64,000 bases of DNA from Papio anubis (GCF_008728515.1 NW_022167418.1:1-64000), one strand, 5' to 3'. Positions 11,069 to 24,794 are shown, numbered from the stretch's first letter. Program-made: numbers and translations. Notes: a model not told the origin generated them from the letters alone.

Positions 11069-13199
11069 ATCACTTTTTAAATTCTGGCACACTTACAAGC
11101 TGCCCTTACCAATCCTGCACCAGTTATGGGAAGTGATATCTAATTTTGACTTTGCTTGGCTCTAATTTTTTCTTGAGACTAAGCAGTAGTGATAAAGATA
11201 GGTAGCTTTATGTCCAAAGAGTTTCTTTTATGGCTTTTTCCCATTCTAGTGTTTTGGCCTTAGAAGAGATAAGACTGTGTGGCATCTAGAAGCTTGCTTT
11301 ATTTAAGGAACAACTCAACTTGGCCATAATATGCATAAGCTGTTGTGTTCTAGAAGAGCCATGAGAAGTGCTATGGAATTTTCACATTTAATAAAAATGC
11401 AGTTCTCATAGATTATCTTGGTTAAGTCTAAGAAGAGTAGTTTGTTTTTATCTAACAAAAAGTATAAAGGTGCTTCACAATGTAAAAAGGGTCAGTTGTT
11501 TAGTAATTTAAATGTCCATTAAGGGTTTTCAATTTTGAAGAAAATTGATTTAAATGTAGCTTATAAGGTACCAAGCACTAAAAACTCTGTGATCTCAACA
11601 GATTCCATTGTTCTTCTTGTATATGTTTTGGAAGAAAAGTTTTCCATAAAAAGCTAGATGAAACTCCAAAGGAAATTATAGACCCTTCTAGAGTTTACAG
11701 ATGTTGGTTGAACAGAAATCCTTAAAATCTGTGAGATGGACTTCTAATGAGAAAGCCAATAAAATGGGTGCTTTGGTTTTGTCTGTTGTTTCTGTTTTTA
11801 TAAGATGAAATAATAGACTGTTGTAAAACAAAGTATAAAAGAATAAATTAAATAATAATGATTTTTCTTCCACACAAAAGATATTATGCTTTAAGTTGTT
11901 TTGGAAGTCAAGTTTGCAGAAAATTTGCTTTCATTAGTCCTTTTTTGTTTCTCTCTCTGCCTGGTCACTTCTTTTTGCCCATCAGCTTCTATTGACTTCT
12001 CAGTTGTCTGGCTATGGAGGACAGGTTCATGCCAGGAATAAAGGTTCCTACCTTGTTTCCTCACGAAAACAATGGCCTTACCTGATATCGCAGATAACCG
12101 GGGAATTCTACTTCCTCTTTCAGATGTGTGCCTGATATGTCCCTATTCATTGGTTCACCTTCCCCCTTCAAAACTAAAAATGAATGTGAACATACCTTAT
12201 TAAGTAGGATATTTAAAGGCACGGCATCATAAAACTTTCAACTTCTGTAGGAAGAGCCTAGGATATGTGTTGGAATCACACCAGTGATTTGTGTTGTGTG
12301 TTGGTCAGCTTCTCAGCCACTGGTAGGTAGGTCAGTACTCACAGTGTGCCTCTTGTCCCACAAGGATAATGGTGGCATGGTTCTGGCTTCTGAGGCCAGC
12401 AGAGAAGTAACAATGTGCATGAACTGCCGTGGCACCAGCTGCTCCTATGTAGACCTTTGAGGCATAAAAAACACATGTATCTCATCATTCTTAGTATATT
12501 TACTTATTTGCTCATTCTCCCTGTATGTACCTGGTTTCCTGACCCTGCTAACTATCTTCTTCACCACAGCTGCCTCCTTGGCCTTGGCATCACTGGCCCC
12601 CTTGGTTTCCTCAGCTCTGACCACCACCTTGGTCCAGCCTTGTGGGCCTCTTTGTTTCTGACCCTGTATTTCCTGTACACCTCCTCAGCCCCAGCTGCTT
12701 CTTTGGCTGTAGTCTTGCTGGTCTTCTCATTTGTGGCTGCCTCAAGGGGAAGGAAGGGAAGAAAAGGAAAGGAAAATGTATAATTTCTAAACTTGTAAAT
12801 ATATGTATTTAAGTCTAAGGAAATGTTACCCAGTATGCCCTTTGCTTAAATTTATCATGGATGTATCTCTGTCTTTCAGGAGTGAAATTATCAAAGGATC
12901 AGCTGTGAAGTTACTAGATACTATGTTTTGAGTAGAATGAGGCTTCTGCAGATATAAGGACATCTCATTGTCTCCTCTGTCACTCCTCTGCTGGTTTGGA
13001 AACATCTATAGGAAAGCATCTTCTATAGTCATCATCTACCTAAGAGGCCAACATCTTCCATCCTATTTTCCTTTTTTGCTACTTATGCTTTCATTTTTAC
13101 ATTTTGTAGGTTTTCGCATAAGTAAATGTTCTCTTTGTATACAAAGCAGCTTTTCTTATGGTGAAATTCATTTATTTTGGTCAAAGTGATTCTCCTGTA

Positions 13200-13560
13200 T
13201 TGATAAGTTCAAACTGATTGTGCTTCAGTAACAAACAATTTCAAAGTCTCAGTGGCTTGACCAAACAAAAGTATATTTCTTACTCACTCTGTATATCTGA
13301 CATAAGTTAGCGACAGAGTTCATTCATCTAAGACACTTATGGAGCTAGGCTCAGAGGGCTCCATCTCAACACGTTTGTCCATAATCATTGTGGCAGGAGG
13401 AAGGTAATGTTGTTAATTGCTCTCTGGCTCTTAACAATGAGCATCACCCTGATGCTCATTTGATTGGCCAAAGCAAGTCAGATTGATGTGATGAACTTCA
13501 GTGAGGGTGAGGAAGTACAGTCTTAATATGTGTGAGGAGAGCTGGAATATTTGGAAGCAG
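13200..13560 (+). repeat. Old interspersed repeat, family unassigned
   Basis: CAGTAACAAACAATTTCAAA, GTCTCAGTGGCTTGACC and TGGAGCTAGGCTCAGAGGGC give the pattern of a widespread decayed repeat. Family not named. Confidence 0.4.
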
Positions 13561-15804
13561 CCTGATGACAACTATACTTTCCCATGTTGAGTGGCTATGA
13601 GTCTCATCCCATCAAATCTTGGTGAACCAATGAGAACCAATTTACTTTCTCATATACAAATATGAAGTTGACATTCTTTCCAAACATCTGGGACAATGAA
13701 TATTGCTCTTGATCAAATTTCAAGTTATTTTCATTTAAGAATTAGACAAACATACTGTGATCTCTTTTTATGTTGCACATTTCTCTTATACTGGCATTTT
13801 ATCTGCACGTAATCTGGTGAAAGCTTACTTGGTAATGATGGCTCGTCACTTTCTTCCCTGTCTTGCAGAATTCATGGTCTCTTCAGGAGCCAGTCATTCT
13901 AACATCCTAATTCAAGAAAACATCTCCTTCTGTTTATTAGTTGTTCAATTTCTGTAGTCCTCTTTCAAAGTACTTAGCTTCAGGTGGAAGAAAGTTTCCT
14001 AATAGTTTCTAAATTAGAAATTGTATGCTACTTTCTACCTACTGTGCCATTTGTTTCCATGAGAGTCAGCTGAGGTGAGTAACCGTGAATGGATCTAGTG
14101 GCTTAAGCAGGTTATTGCCAAATATCAATAGTAATGACAACAAAAATAATGACCTATTATATGTGTATAGATACTAGCAGTTTAACTATATGAGATCTAA
14201 CTTGATCATCATTCATGCTGCAGGTTTCAGATGAAAATATGACAGGCCACCACTCTATATTCAGGGTAGAGATGCTCCATAGTTTTTTAGAAAATGTTTG
14301 AGGAAGATGGCTTCTTGTTTTGTCTTTAGAAAGGATTAGAATGGGAGAGACCACAAAGATTAACACCCTTAGTCCATTAGGACTTCTCTAATATTGGGAA
14401 ACCCTTATTCTGTCAAGGGCCGCTGATGGAACAGTAAAAAAGACCAGAGACCACCTACATCGGAAAGCAATATAATTTAGTCTTTTAATGAGAAGTTATA
14501 AAATATTCCAAGTAGAAGCAATATAAAAGTCTACTTAATTAACACAAGAAATAGCAAGATATATGCTTCATTTCTCTTATTTTAGCCTAAAAAGTGAAGG
14601 GGGACAGAGAGGATGAAGATCACAATGGAAAGAGTCATATGAATAAAGAAAACAGGAAAAAGAATCTGATAAAGGGGGGAAGGTTGCTTATGGAAAAGCA
14701 CATAAACACAAATGCAGAGAAATCACAAACAAACACACCTGTATGCATTCACTTCCCAACTGGCTTCCAGAGAACTACATAAGCACATTTGTAATCATGG
14801 AGTGCTGTGAAATAGCAGCATCTTGATTTATTCTTTCAGGGTATTGCCAGTTGTAGTGTAAACACCTTGAGAATAGGGACATCTCTAGATGTTTGTGAAA
14901 GTGAAAGATTTTTATCTTCTTAATGCTGCACGGCATTTTGGAAAGTTCAGGTATAGTGCAGGTGTATTGTCCAATTATCTCAGACCTTGCCTTGAGGAAA
15001 TTCAGAGAAGGGCCACATTTGGCACATGATTCAGAGCTCCCTCACTTTCAGTCCCTAGGTGGCTCTTCCTGTTCTGCTCCAGTGCCTGCCTTCCAAAAGC
15101 AAATTCCGGACAACAGCCTATGTAATCTAGTAGGGTCATTTCACATGCCAGATAACAAACTGTTGACATAATCTGGTCACCTGCTGCTTTTTCATCATAT
15201 TGGGAAATAAATAACATAAGTAAATAGAGGTAGATTTTTATTCCTTTATCAGCAAATGTTTGACTGAGAACCAACTATTTAAGCACTGTGCTAGGTACTG
15301 TGTATTAGAATCAGTAAGGCCAGCATAATCCCTATTCTTACTTAATTTTGTGGGAAGACAACATTAAAACAATAACTAAAGTGTCCTGATAGAAATATGC
15401 TACTTATTTCACAGGTAGGCACTAATTTTTCTTTTGCCTCTCTTTTATCCTTTTTTATTCCCTTATATATTTTTCCTGTAATTCAATTAATAGAAGAAAT
15501 CTAGGACAAGATCTTATTCCCTTTCATGTAAAAAATACCAGGCCAGGCCAGCTCTAGGCAAGCATGACCACTGTTTCTCATAGTCCTTCTTGCAGCTCTG
15601 CATTGACCAAGATTCCCTCTTAACTCTCTAGGCTCCTTTTCAAATGGCTTGAAATTGTTTCCTCTTTTCATGTTTTCCAAGAATAAAGTTTTAGGAAAGT
15701 TCTGGAAAATTAATGGGAAAGTAATTCCCTGAAGAGAGTGAGACACAAAAATATGGCTTATCCAGGGAGCAGCTTCAGATTCTTCCCTTGCTAATAGGAT
15801 GAGA

Positions 15805-16110
15805 GCAAAATGATGTGTATTGAGAACCTGCCATATTCAAGACACTCTATTAGGTTCCAAAGGGGCTATAAAGATATAAAGAGGGCACAGTCCCTGCCCT
15901 CCTAAAGCAATATATGGTAACTATAATTAGAAAGGAACACAAAGTAATTAAAGTGTGCCAAGGTGGGAGATATGGATGCCTCTGACTTATGTTTTGTGAG
16001 AGTTTTGTAAAAGAGGTGGCATCCAGGCTGATACTGAAAGAGATGTGGGGATTGCAGAATCAGACTGGGTAGGATGCTGATGCAGTGTCTTCATTCTGGG
16101 ACTCTGCATG
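15805..16110 (-). mobile_element. L2 LINE fragment
   Basis: Reverse L2-like order: TATTGAGAACCTGCCATATT, ACAGTCCCTGCCCTCCTAAA, and a gap to GAAAGAGATGTGGGGATTGC. A similar fragment at 15255-15400 is fainter. Confidence 0.5.
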
Positions 16111-17639
16111 CTGCCAGTGGACAGGCAATGATGGTGCAGGGCAGGCATCTCAAGTCAATGGGGAGAGGATAGTGTCACAACCATACCATTTGGGGGACTG
16201 TTGATGTGTCTTGATGAATTGAAATGTGGGGGCTTTCATTTGTTGGGCAATGGAAAAATATGCTAGATTTTGATGCAATGAAATATTCACAAATGCCACA
16301 ATCAAAATGGCACTTCGGGAAGTTTGTCATGGTATGTATGAGCAGGTTGATTAGAGGGGAGAGGGATACCAGTTAGAAGGTAGTGCAATGGTACAGACAT
16401 GGGATGATAAGAATCCAAACTACAAAGGTAGAGAGTAGAATGGAAAGAAGAGAGTGATGGACTCTGTCTTGTAACGTGAATGACTCTGGACTTATTTACA
16501 GGAGCTTAGCATATGCCAGCGTGTAAAATGCAGGTGAGGGTGACTACAGTGGAGTGAGGCAACGGTTTTGATCAGAGGAGTAAAATGTACTACGGAACAG
16601 ACCTTGAAGGCTCTTGCTACTTTGGAAATCTGAGAAAGGGAAGCCATAAACACGAGGAGCACTGTTACTCTCCATGAAACAGTATTATGCTGTTGATTTT
16701 CAAATATTCACAAATGCTTTTTGGAATGTACTTTTCCATGGATTAGTGTGTTTTATGTTGAAAGTGCTTTTTTTTTTTTGCACCAGCGGGTTTGCTTTTA
16801 AAATCAGGTAAAGATATTTTCTCTTTAAATGTAAAATGCTAATTTAATTTAGTCTTTGCTGCATGGGAATGGGATACTAATGTGGCTGAAAACAGCAGTT
16901 TATTTTATGTGGGTTTGACCATTTCAGAAGTTTAACATTTTTAAAAAATATTATTACTAGGAAAATAAATTTGAAACCACATTCCAACTTCAATGAGGAT
17001 TATTCAAGTGTTTTTCAATTATATTGCTTAAATACTCCAAAGAGTCTTTGCCTCAGAGCACAGACTCCTTATTATGACTTTGCTACAAAGGAAAACAGGA
17101 CTCTGTTCTGGGTTCTGAAGTGGTTTTCCTCATCCACCTCTGGATTGCTCTTCTTGGAGACCAACTCTTGGTTTAGCCTAGTGGAGCTTTCTATTTGTTA
17201 GAGAAATTGACCAGTAATGTGTGGTTATATGATTGTGCACAGCCAGCTACAGCCACAACTACTTTTAGCCCCTCACTCAAACAGTGGGAAAATATTCTGG
17301 GGTATGAAAGTCTCAGGAAGATTAATTATACACTTACATGATAAAGATTTCCAATTATCTCAGACCAGCATATTTATTCTTTATGATTAATTATCCCGAG
17401 ATAGCCTTCATTTAAGGTAATAAAATATTCTTAAAATACTTACTACGTTTTAGCTTGATAGCTGAAAACAAATGCTCTGCATTCTTCTGTATTTACAAAC
17501 CTTTATGCAGTTTGGTGATATGAGGCTACGTGGAGAAACTCGCTGCATAAAGAATGAGGGAGATGATGGTCCAGCTCTCCCTTGCAGTCATCAGACTGAC
17601 GTCCAGAACTGCATTCAGGCCGGGGAACCACCCTTCAAG

Positions 17640-17790
17640 AAGGGCATACACAGACTAAAGTGTATTTGGAAGAATAAACAGGTGAAGGAGACTGGAAATT
17701 CAATCATGTTGGAACTTGGAAGGTTGCTCTGGAGAGAAGACTCAAATAGTTGTGGTATTTCACTGCTGCAGGGGGCAGGTAGCAGCTGCC
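17640..17790 (+). repeat. Possible ancient LINE (CR1/L3-like) fragment
   Basis: CAGACTAAAGTGTATTTGGA, AGGTGAAGGAGACTGGAAA and GGAGAGAAGACTCAAATAG follow the order of the CR1/L3 3' region (GTGT...AGG, ATGGTGAAGGG...GGAAAC, GAGAAGAGAAGACTC). The 140-codon frame at 17472-17894 covers it and has no recognisable domain. Confidence 0.35.
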
Positions 17791-18516
17791 ATAGTTTTGG
17801 CTACTTAGCATCTGGGCCCCTTTTCCATCTCAGGGAAATCTGCTATGTGTATGTTGGTGATGGGGAGGGTCTTGCATTCTATGGTAGAAGTTGAAGGGTC
17901 AGATTTGTCTGTTTTGAGTCACTTGACACTTGCATGTGGACAAGGGTACTAGGCTTCTTCTGGTGTCCAGGCACGTGTTTATGGCTGGGGCTTTGAGTCT
18001 AACAGGCATAGGTCAGTTGATAAAGTGTCTAAATTCCAATGTCACATCCAGACTGCTCTTGTGGAATGATGTTGGCAGTTCTTCACTGGCTGCTTCCCGT
18101 AGCTTCTAACCTCTTCCCACCTGGTTTCACGTTCTAATAGAGAATGGAAATATCTAATCCTAAAAGATTTTGTGAGCTTCTTAGTATCTTCAAAATAAGT
18201 TTCTCTTTTGCTTGAGGTAGTTGGTGTAGGTTTATGTTGTTCACAAACAAGAATCCTGACTGATATAATTACTAAAAACATAATGATTTCTTATTTCTAA
18301 CTGGAATTATTTTATTTTTTACTATTTAGTGAATTTTTTCTTTAATTTTTAGTTAACATATGATAATTGTACATATTTATAGGGTACAGAGTGATATTTC
18401 AATACAGGTATACAAATGTGTAATTATCAAATCAAGATAATTAGGCTATACATCACCTCAAACATTTAGCATGGCTTTGTGTTGGGAACATTCAGAATCC
18501 TCTTTTCTAGTTGCCT

Positions 18517-18809
18517 GTTTTTTGTTTTCGTTTTTGTTTTTGAGGTGGAGTTTCGTTCTTGTTGCCCAGGCTGGAGTGGAATGGCATGATCTTGGCTCAC
18601 CGCAATCTCTGCATCCCGGGTTCAAGCAATTCTCATGCCTCAGCCTCCTGAGTAGCTGAGATTATAGGCATGTGCCACCACGCCTGGCTAATTTTGTATT
18701 TTTAGTAGAGACGGGTTTCTCCATGTTGGTCAGGCTGGTCTTGAACTTCCGACCTCAGGTGATCCACCCAAAGTCCTGGGATTACAGGCATGAGCCACCA
18801 TGCCCGGCC
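18517..18809 (-). mobile_element. Alu inserted in old L1
   Basis: Reverse Alu with a T/G-rich tail, ending ATGCCCGGCC at 18809. TCTTTTCTAGTTG before it and TCTTCTAGTG after it are the target-site duplication. Confidence 0.94.
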
Positions 18810-18860
18810 TCTTCTAGTGTTTTTGAACATGTATAATAAATTCTTGTTAACTGTAGTCAC

Positions 18861-18900
18861 TCTACAGTGCTATAGGACACTCTACAGTGCTATAGGACAC
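18861..18900 (+). repeat. Perfect 20-bp tandem duplication
   Basis: TCTACAGTGCTATAGGACAC occurs twice without a gap, inside the old L1 3' part. Confidence 0.97.
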
Positions 18901-20209
18901 TAACTTAGTCCTCCTATCTAGCTACAAGTTTGTAACCATTCTCTTCTACCTGCCTTCCCCCACTACCCTTTCTAGCCTCTAATAACTATAATTCTATTCT
19001 CTACTTCCATGAGCCTAGTTATTTTTAGCTCCTGCAGATGGGTGAGATCATATGGTTTTTTTTTTCATCTCTCTGCCTGATTTATCTCACATAACATAAT
19101 GCCTTCTAGGTTTATCCATATTTCTGCTAATGACAGGATTTCATTCTTTTTTATTGTTCAATAGTATTCTATTGTGTGTACATGCCACGTTTTCTTTATT
19201 GATTCATCTGTTGGTGAACATTTAGGTTGATCCTATATCTTGGCTATTGTGAATAGTGCTGAAATAAACATGGGGCACAGATACCCTTTGATATACTGAT
19301 TTTCTTTCTTTTGGATAAATACCCAGTAGTGAGATTGATGAATCATGGTAGTTCTATTTTTAGTTTTTTCAGAAACCTCTATACTGTTTTCCACAATGGC
19401 TGTACTAATTTACGTTCCCACCAACAGTGTAGAAGAGTTCCCTCTTCTCTGATCTTCACCAGCACTTGTTATTATTTTGTCTTTTTGATAGTAGCCATTC
19501 TAACTGGGTAAGACGATATCTCATGGTGGTTTTCATTGGCATTTCCCTGATGATTAATGATGTTAAGCATTTTTTCATATACCTGTCAGCCATTTATATG
19601 TCTTCTTTTGAGAAATCTCTATTCAGACCCTTTGCCTATTTTTTAACTGCATTTTTGTTTTTGTTGTTGAGTTGTTTGAGTTCTTTGTATATTCTGGATG
19701 TTAGTTCCTCATTAGATGAGTAGTTTGCAGGTGTTCTCTCCCATTCTGCAGGTTGTCTCTTCACTCTGTTGATAGGTTTCCTTTGCTGTGTAGAATCTTT
19801 TTAGTTGCATGTTGTCCTGTTTGTTTATTTTTGTTGTTGTCAGTGGTGACTTTTGTTGTCTTACCCATAAGATCTTTGCCTATACCAGTGTCCTGATGCA
19901 TTTCCCCTCTGTTCTCTTCTAGTAGTTTTATAGTTTTGGTTTTTACATTTAAGTCTTTAATTCATCTTAAGTTGCTTTTTTTATATGGTGAGAGATAGGA
20001 GTCTGTTTGTCTTCTTCTGCATATAAATATCCAGTTTTCTCAGCACCATTTATTGACAAGCATATCCTTTTCTCAATCTAACTGGAATTTTTAACCTGGA
20101 TTCAACAATAGCTTTATGGAATCTGTGTGTTTGTTGTGTTATATGGAGTATTTTGGTTATTTGTTCATTCACATGGGGGAGAGGGTCCATTGTTTTATTT
20201 ACTTCTCAA

Positions 20210-20500
20210 AAGGTTCTATAATCCTTAAAGGGCCAAGAACCACTTATCTGCAGGATACAATTTAAACATCTTAGCATGACATTCAAAGTTCTCATTATCT
20301 GGCCTCAGCCCATTGCTTTGATTTTCTCTCCCATTACATTCTCTGCTGCTTCTATTTCTTTATCCTCTTTTCATGCTCCAGTAGTCAAAGTACTCTGTGT
20401 TCTCTAAAAGCACCTAATGATTTATAGTCTCCACGTCTTTGCTCTTGATGTTCTTTCTGCCCAACCCTTTTCTTTGGTTCTTATCCCACCGTTCCATTGG
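20210..20500 (+). mobile_element. L2-like LINE fragment, forward
   Basis: Order of landmarks: ACATTCAAAGTTCTCATTAT, CTGGCCTCAGCCCATTGC, GTCTTTGCTCTTGATGTTCT. A similar fragment is at 4565-4800 (TTCAGAGGCTTACCATTACC and onward). Confidence 0.5.
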
Positions 20501-21189
20501 TTTGCTGAACACCTACTCATCTATTTAGACTTCACTGGTTTAATTCCTCAGTGGATGTAATGATTACTGTGCTACATCCCCTTGGCCTACCTGATTTCAG
20601 CATTGCTGGCAGCCCATGTTAAGCTAGCAGCTTGTATGAGTGCCTCTTCTTTGTAGCCTTTGTGCATTCTCCACACTCACTGAAGGCAGACGTGTTACCC
20701 AGGCATATCTTTGTGGAGAAGTTAACCCTTCTTGGGGGAAACACTCAAACAATGAGAATGTGAGTGGGCCAATGCCCCAGCCTTCCCATTGCCTGTGGGC
20801 CAATGGTGGGCACATTCAACATGACTCTTCAGAGAGAGATCCCTGAGAGATTAGGCCGGGAGCTGTCCACATAGTTAATCTGCTCACTAAGCCCCCTTTT
20901 TTGGCTTGCTTTCTTTCCTGAATCACTTTCCTTCCTCTTTCACCCCTGCTTCCTAGATTTCTGCTCTCTGCATCCAAGTCTTTATCTCAAGCTCTACTCT
21001 CATATGCATCTAGATCCAGACACCCTCTTGACTGTGTGCCTCTATTTTAGCTGTGAGATGCTGCTGTAGCATATCTCGCCCTTTATTGATCTCATTTAAT
21101 GATTTCTTTCTAGTAGACTATTACTTGTGGAGAGTAAAGAGCTTATCTTATTGTGATATGAGTGGGCACCATCCAACTGGCTGCCAGTA

Positions 21190-21570
21190 TGGGTAGAACA
21201 AAGCAGGTGGAAGAAGATAGGTTTTGCTGAGTCCTCTTGCTCCCTTTCTCTTCCTGTGTCAGATGCTTGCTTCCTCTCCTCCTGCCCTTAGACATCAGAT
21301 TCTAGGTTCTTCAGCCTTGGATTCTGGGACTTACACCAGCAGCCTTCTGGGGGTCCTAGGGCCTTTGGCTTCAGACTGAGGGCTGCACTGTTGGCTTCTC
21401 TGGTTTTGAGGTTCTCAGACTTGGACTGAGTCATACTACTGTCCTCTCTCCCTCCCCAGCTTGGAGACAGCCTATCAGGAGACTTCTCCTTGTGATTATA
21501 TCAGCCAATTCTCCTTCTTTTATATACCTATATATCCTGTTCGTTCTGTCCCACTGGAGAACCCTGTTTA
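21190..21570 (+). repeat. Old interspersed repeat, family unassigned
   Basis: AGACTTCTCCTTGTGATTAT, GCCAATTCTCCTTCTTTTAT, ATATATCCTGTTCGTTCTGT and CTGGAGAACCCTGTTTAATA occur in an order I recognise from a common old mammalian repeat but cannot name. The frame 21492-21722 falls in it and is not a gene. Confidence 0.4.
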
Positions 21571-22647
21571 ATACACTTATTCATTACTGGTCCCTAAGCA
21601 GGTACATAGTGGACCCTCCACAATGTGTAAAAGGCACGGTGCCTGAGAGCTGTCTTCAGATATCGGAAGGGTTACCTTGTGTTTACATATGTCTGGGGAA
21701 CAGAACCAAGACCAAAGAGTAGAGGTTACAGGAAGACAGATTATAATTCAATACATTGTTTATCAGTGCACCTATGGGAGGTGATATTTGATAGTAACAG
21801 TAACAGTGGCTCGTTATGGCATGATGACCCACTCAGGAAAGATACATGCCCACTCTTTTGCTGAGAAGTCCTATTATAGAAAATTTTATAGAACAGGGAC
21901 CACAAGCACATACCTGCAAGGACCAGCCTGGCATATAAACTAGTGAGGCAGGCTAAGGGTCACATAGTTGGGAATGGTGAGAACTGTGTGGAATAAAGTG
22001 TGTGTACCCTGTCTCAAGGGGTAGGTACTCCTCAGCTCCAGTCAACAGTTGCTAGGCAGTAATGCAGATCCAGCACTATCAGACCTTCCGGTTTTCCAAA
22101 CTAAGTAGATATCCAGATTCTTAGGTAAATCTTCCAGCATAAAGACATTTGAATCAAGAAGGCATCACCGTGGCTGGCTGTGGCGCATGGGTTGTTAGTT
22201 TGTAATCTTTGTATAGTGGATATAGCCGAGGATGTTAAAGCCTCAGATGTGAGGATGGCTTTCTAGAGAGCCAGATTCTGGTCAGCTTGCTCTCTTCAGG
22301 CCCATGAACACACTCTGCCTGTTCCCACCTTGGGCCTTTGGCCATTTTCTCTTCACAGCAGGGACACTGTGTGGCTCAGACATCCTGTGACATCCTGTGA
22401 CATCTCCCACTGCTGGTCCTTCCCCAGCAAGCCCTGTCTTCTTAGTGCACCTTCAGCATTTCCAGCACTCAGACGTCTGCTGCAATTGCTCACTGTCTAG
22501 TGGCGTCATGGTTTGTCTTATCTGAATAAGTAAGTTACAAGTTCCCTTAATGCAGAGGTTCTACTTCCTGTGGCTTTCCCGTCAATTGGAGCATGGTATT
22601 GGGTGCATAGCAGGTGCTCAGTAAGAACTGTTGGTTCACTGTTGCTA

Positions 22648-22867
22648 GATGACTGACATACTCAGTGCTTATGGCATCACTCTTAGCAGAAGACGACGTA
22701 ATAAAGAAGAGGCCACCAGCTCTTGCATGGCGAACTTTAAATCAGTGAAGCTCTTTCAGATGACTCAGTGCTTTTGGCATTGCTCTTAGCAGACGATGAG
22801 GTAATAAAGAAGAGGCCACTAGCTCTTGCATGCAGAGGTTAAATTTAAATCAGTGGGACTCTTTCAG
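22648..22867 (+). repeat. Local tandem duplication, two ~110-bp units
   Basis: Unit 1 (22648-22758) and unit 2 (22759-22867) both run from GATGACT through CTCTTAGCAGA, GTAATAAAGAAGAGGCCAC and AGCTCTTGCATG to CTCTTTCA. Several substitutions and small indels separate them, so the duplication is not recent. No gene is involved. Confidence 0.9.
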
Positions 22868-23475
22868 AGATGAAATAGACATGCCCTCTATCTACTGTTG
22901 ACCTGCTGTCCTCAGAGCTTAAAATGGTGCTCAGTGTGCCTCACCTGTCAAAGGCTTTCCCTCATCATTTCCCACCAGAGATCCAACAAAATAACCAATT
23001 ATGTGTGTCCTTATTTAGATTTCTTGATTAGAGATGGGTTCTGATAATAAACTATGTAACCATCTTTTAAAGGAAAACGTTAATAGGCAACTCTTTGTTA
23101 CAAAGATTGCCTAAAGAAAAAAAACTTAATTTTAACTGTTGATGATTATTTATTTTTGTATTCTTTCTCTTTTACTTGAAACACATTTTGTTTTAGAAAT
23201 CTCTTTTTCTCTCACATCTATAAAGCAAAATACAACATAAACAATTCTCAGTCATCTGTGATAATGAGTATTAGGGTATACTTTGGACACTGAAGTTTAC
23301 TAATTGTTTCCAAACTTTATTTTAGCAAACTTTCCCCACTTTGTGGTGAGGATGCTAGTGAGTATAAATTGTCAAAATAGTATGTCTCCTTTATATTCTG
23401 CATTGTACTTGTTTCACTACTGTTTATTTAGCCTAGTTTCAGTGCAGTTTTGTTACAAGGAGAAGGATCGGAATC

Positions 23476-23700
23476 ATTCATTCAATAAACATTTATTGAA
23501 CCCCTACTAAATGCCAGATCCTATTTTAGCTGCTAGAGATAGTTGTGAAGAAATTAGACATTGGTGGGAGACAACCACAAACCAATGAACAAATGAACAC
23601 ACAGGAAAATATTGGATGGAGATAGGTGTTGGGAGCATAAAACAGAATGGAGAAAATATGTCTGGTGGGGGCTACTCCAGATTGGAGTTGAGTCTCTTGA
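23476..23700 (-). mobile_element. L2 LINE 3' fragment
   Basis: Reverse L2 end: ATTCATTCAATAAACATTTA, then GAACCCCTACTAAATGCCAG, then a decayed continuation (TGGAGATAGGTGTTGGG). Confidence 0.65.
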
Positions 23701-24794
23701 AAGCTGTGACATCTGAGTCTTGAACCACAAGAAGGAACCAGCCATGTGAAGATCATGGGGAAGAGCATTTCAGGACAACAAAACAGCTACTGCCGCAGAC
23801 CTATCGCAGGAGCCACGTGGTGTGCTGGAAGCACAGCTAGGAGGCCAGTCAGAAGGAATTTAGCCAATAGAATTTATTATACAAGTCAAAATTGCTAGCA
23901 ACAAAATGAGATATGTATTTTGTAGTTTAAGTATATATGGCTATGAACATTTAGATTTCAGAATTTGTGCCGTGATTTCATGACTAAATTCAGTGATTAT
24001 GTAAGATTCACATTGGAGAAAATCAGTGTTCTGAAGACTATGCAGTGCATCCCGCTTTGAAGCTTTGGATTTCTCATGACTAGGATAGGCCATTAATAAT
24101 ATTGGAGGAAAGTATCATCTAGTGTTATATTCTTAAATTGAATTTGCCTTGAAAGTAATCATGCATACAATGAACATAGTAAGAAACAGCTTCCTTCATC
24201 CTTTAATGTAATAATTGCTCCCAATGATTACAAGAGCTTATAGACAGCTGGAACATCCGGCTATCATGTTAGCTGGACAAGGAAGAAAGCTGTTATGGAT
24301 AAAGCTTCAGATTTTCTTGCATTTTTTGATATCTGTATAACAGAGACCTGATGAGTTGCCAATACGTAACAAGCCAGAACCCTGAATCCAGAGAGCATTT
24401 GTGACATTCAGCCAACACAGAACTGCTTTCCCACCCAAAGGGTGGTCTCCAAATCTGTTGTAGCTTTTGGCAGGATTTTTATTTCACAATTGAAAACAGA
24501 TGCCCTTTCTGCCCTTTCCCTTGTTGTCTGAGTTACTACCATTCAGGAGATTGCAAGCCATGGCAATCTCTCATGCACCTTCAGAATGCCCAGCAAGAGT
24601 CCTCGTTAGACACTGGTATTCAGAAGTCCTACTGTGAAACACTTCCTGTGCAAGAAGTGAACAGATTCAGGAAGGTGCCAGGATTGTGAAGTTCCAGTAG
24701 TCTGGTGGGTGTCTTGTGAATGTTTTTTGTCAAAATCAAAGCACCAGTCCTGGGTTTAATAGAAAACATCTCTCTGGATAGTTTCTATTTTAAA

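Larger units (their letters stand above)
18336..20165 (-). mobile_element. Old L1 3' fragment, interrupted by Alu
   Basis: Reverse-oriented L1 3' UTR and ORF2 C-terminal region, strongly decayed (L1MA/L1PB-like). The TGTGAATAGTGCTGAAATAA and CCACAATGGCTGTACTAATT landmarks of L1 ORF2 are readable. An Alu (18517-18809) splits it. A 20-bp perfect tandem duplication (18861-18900) lies within its 3' part. Confidence 0.85.
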
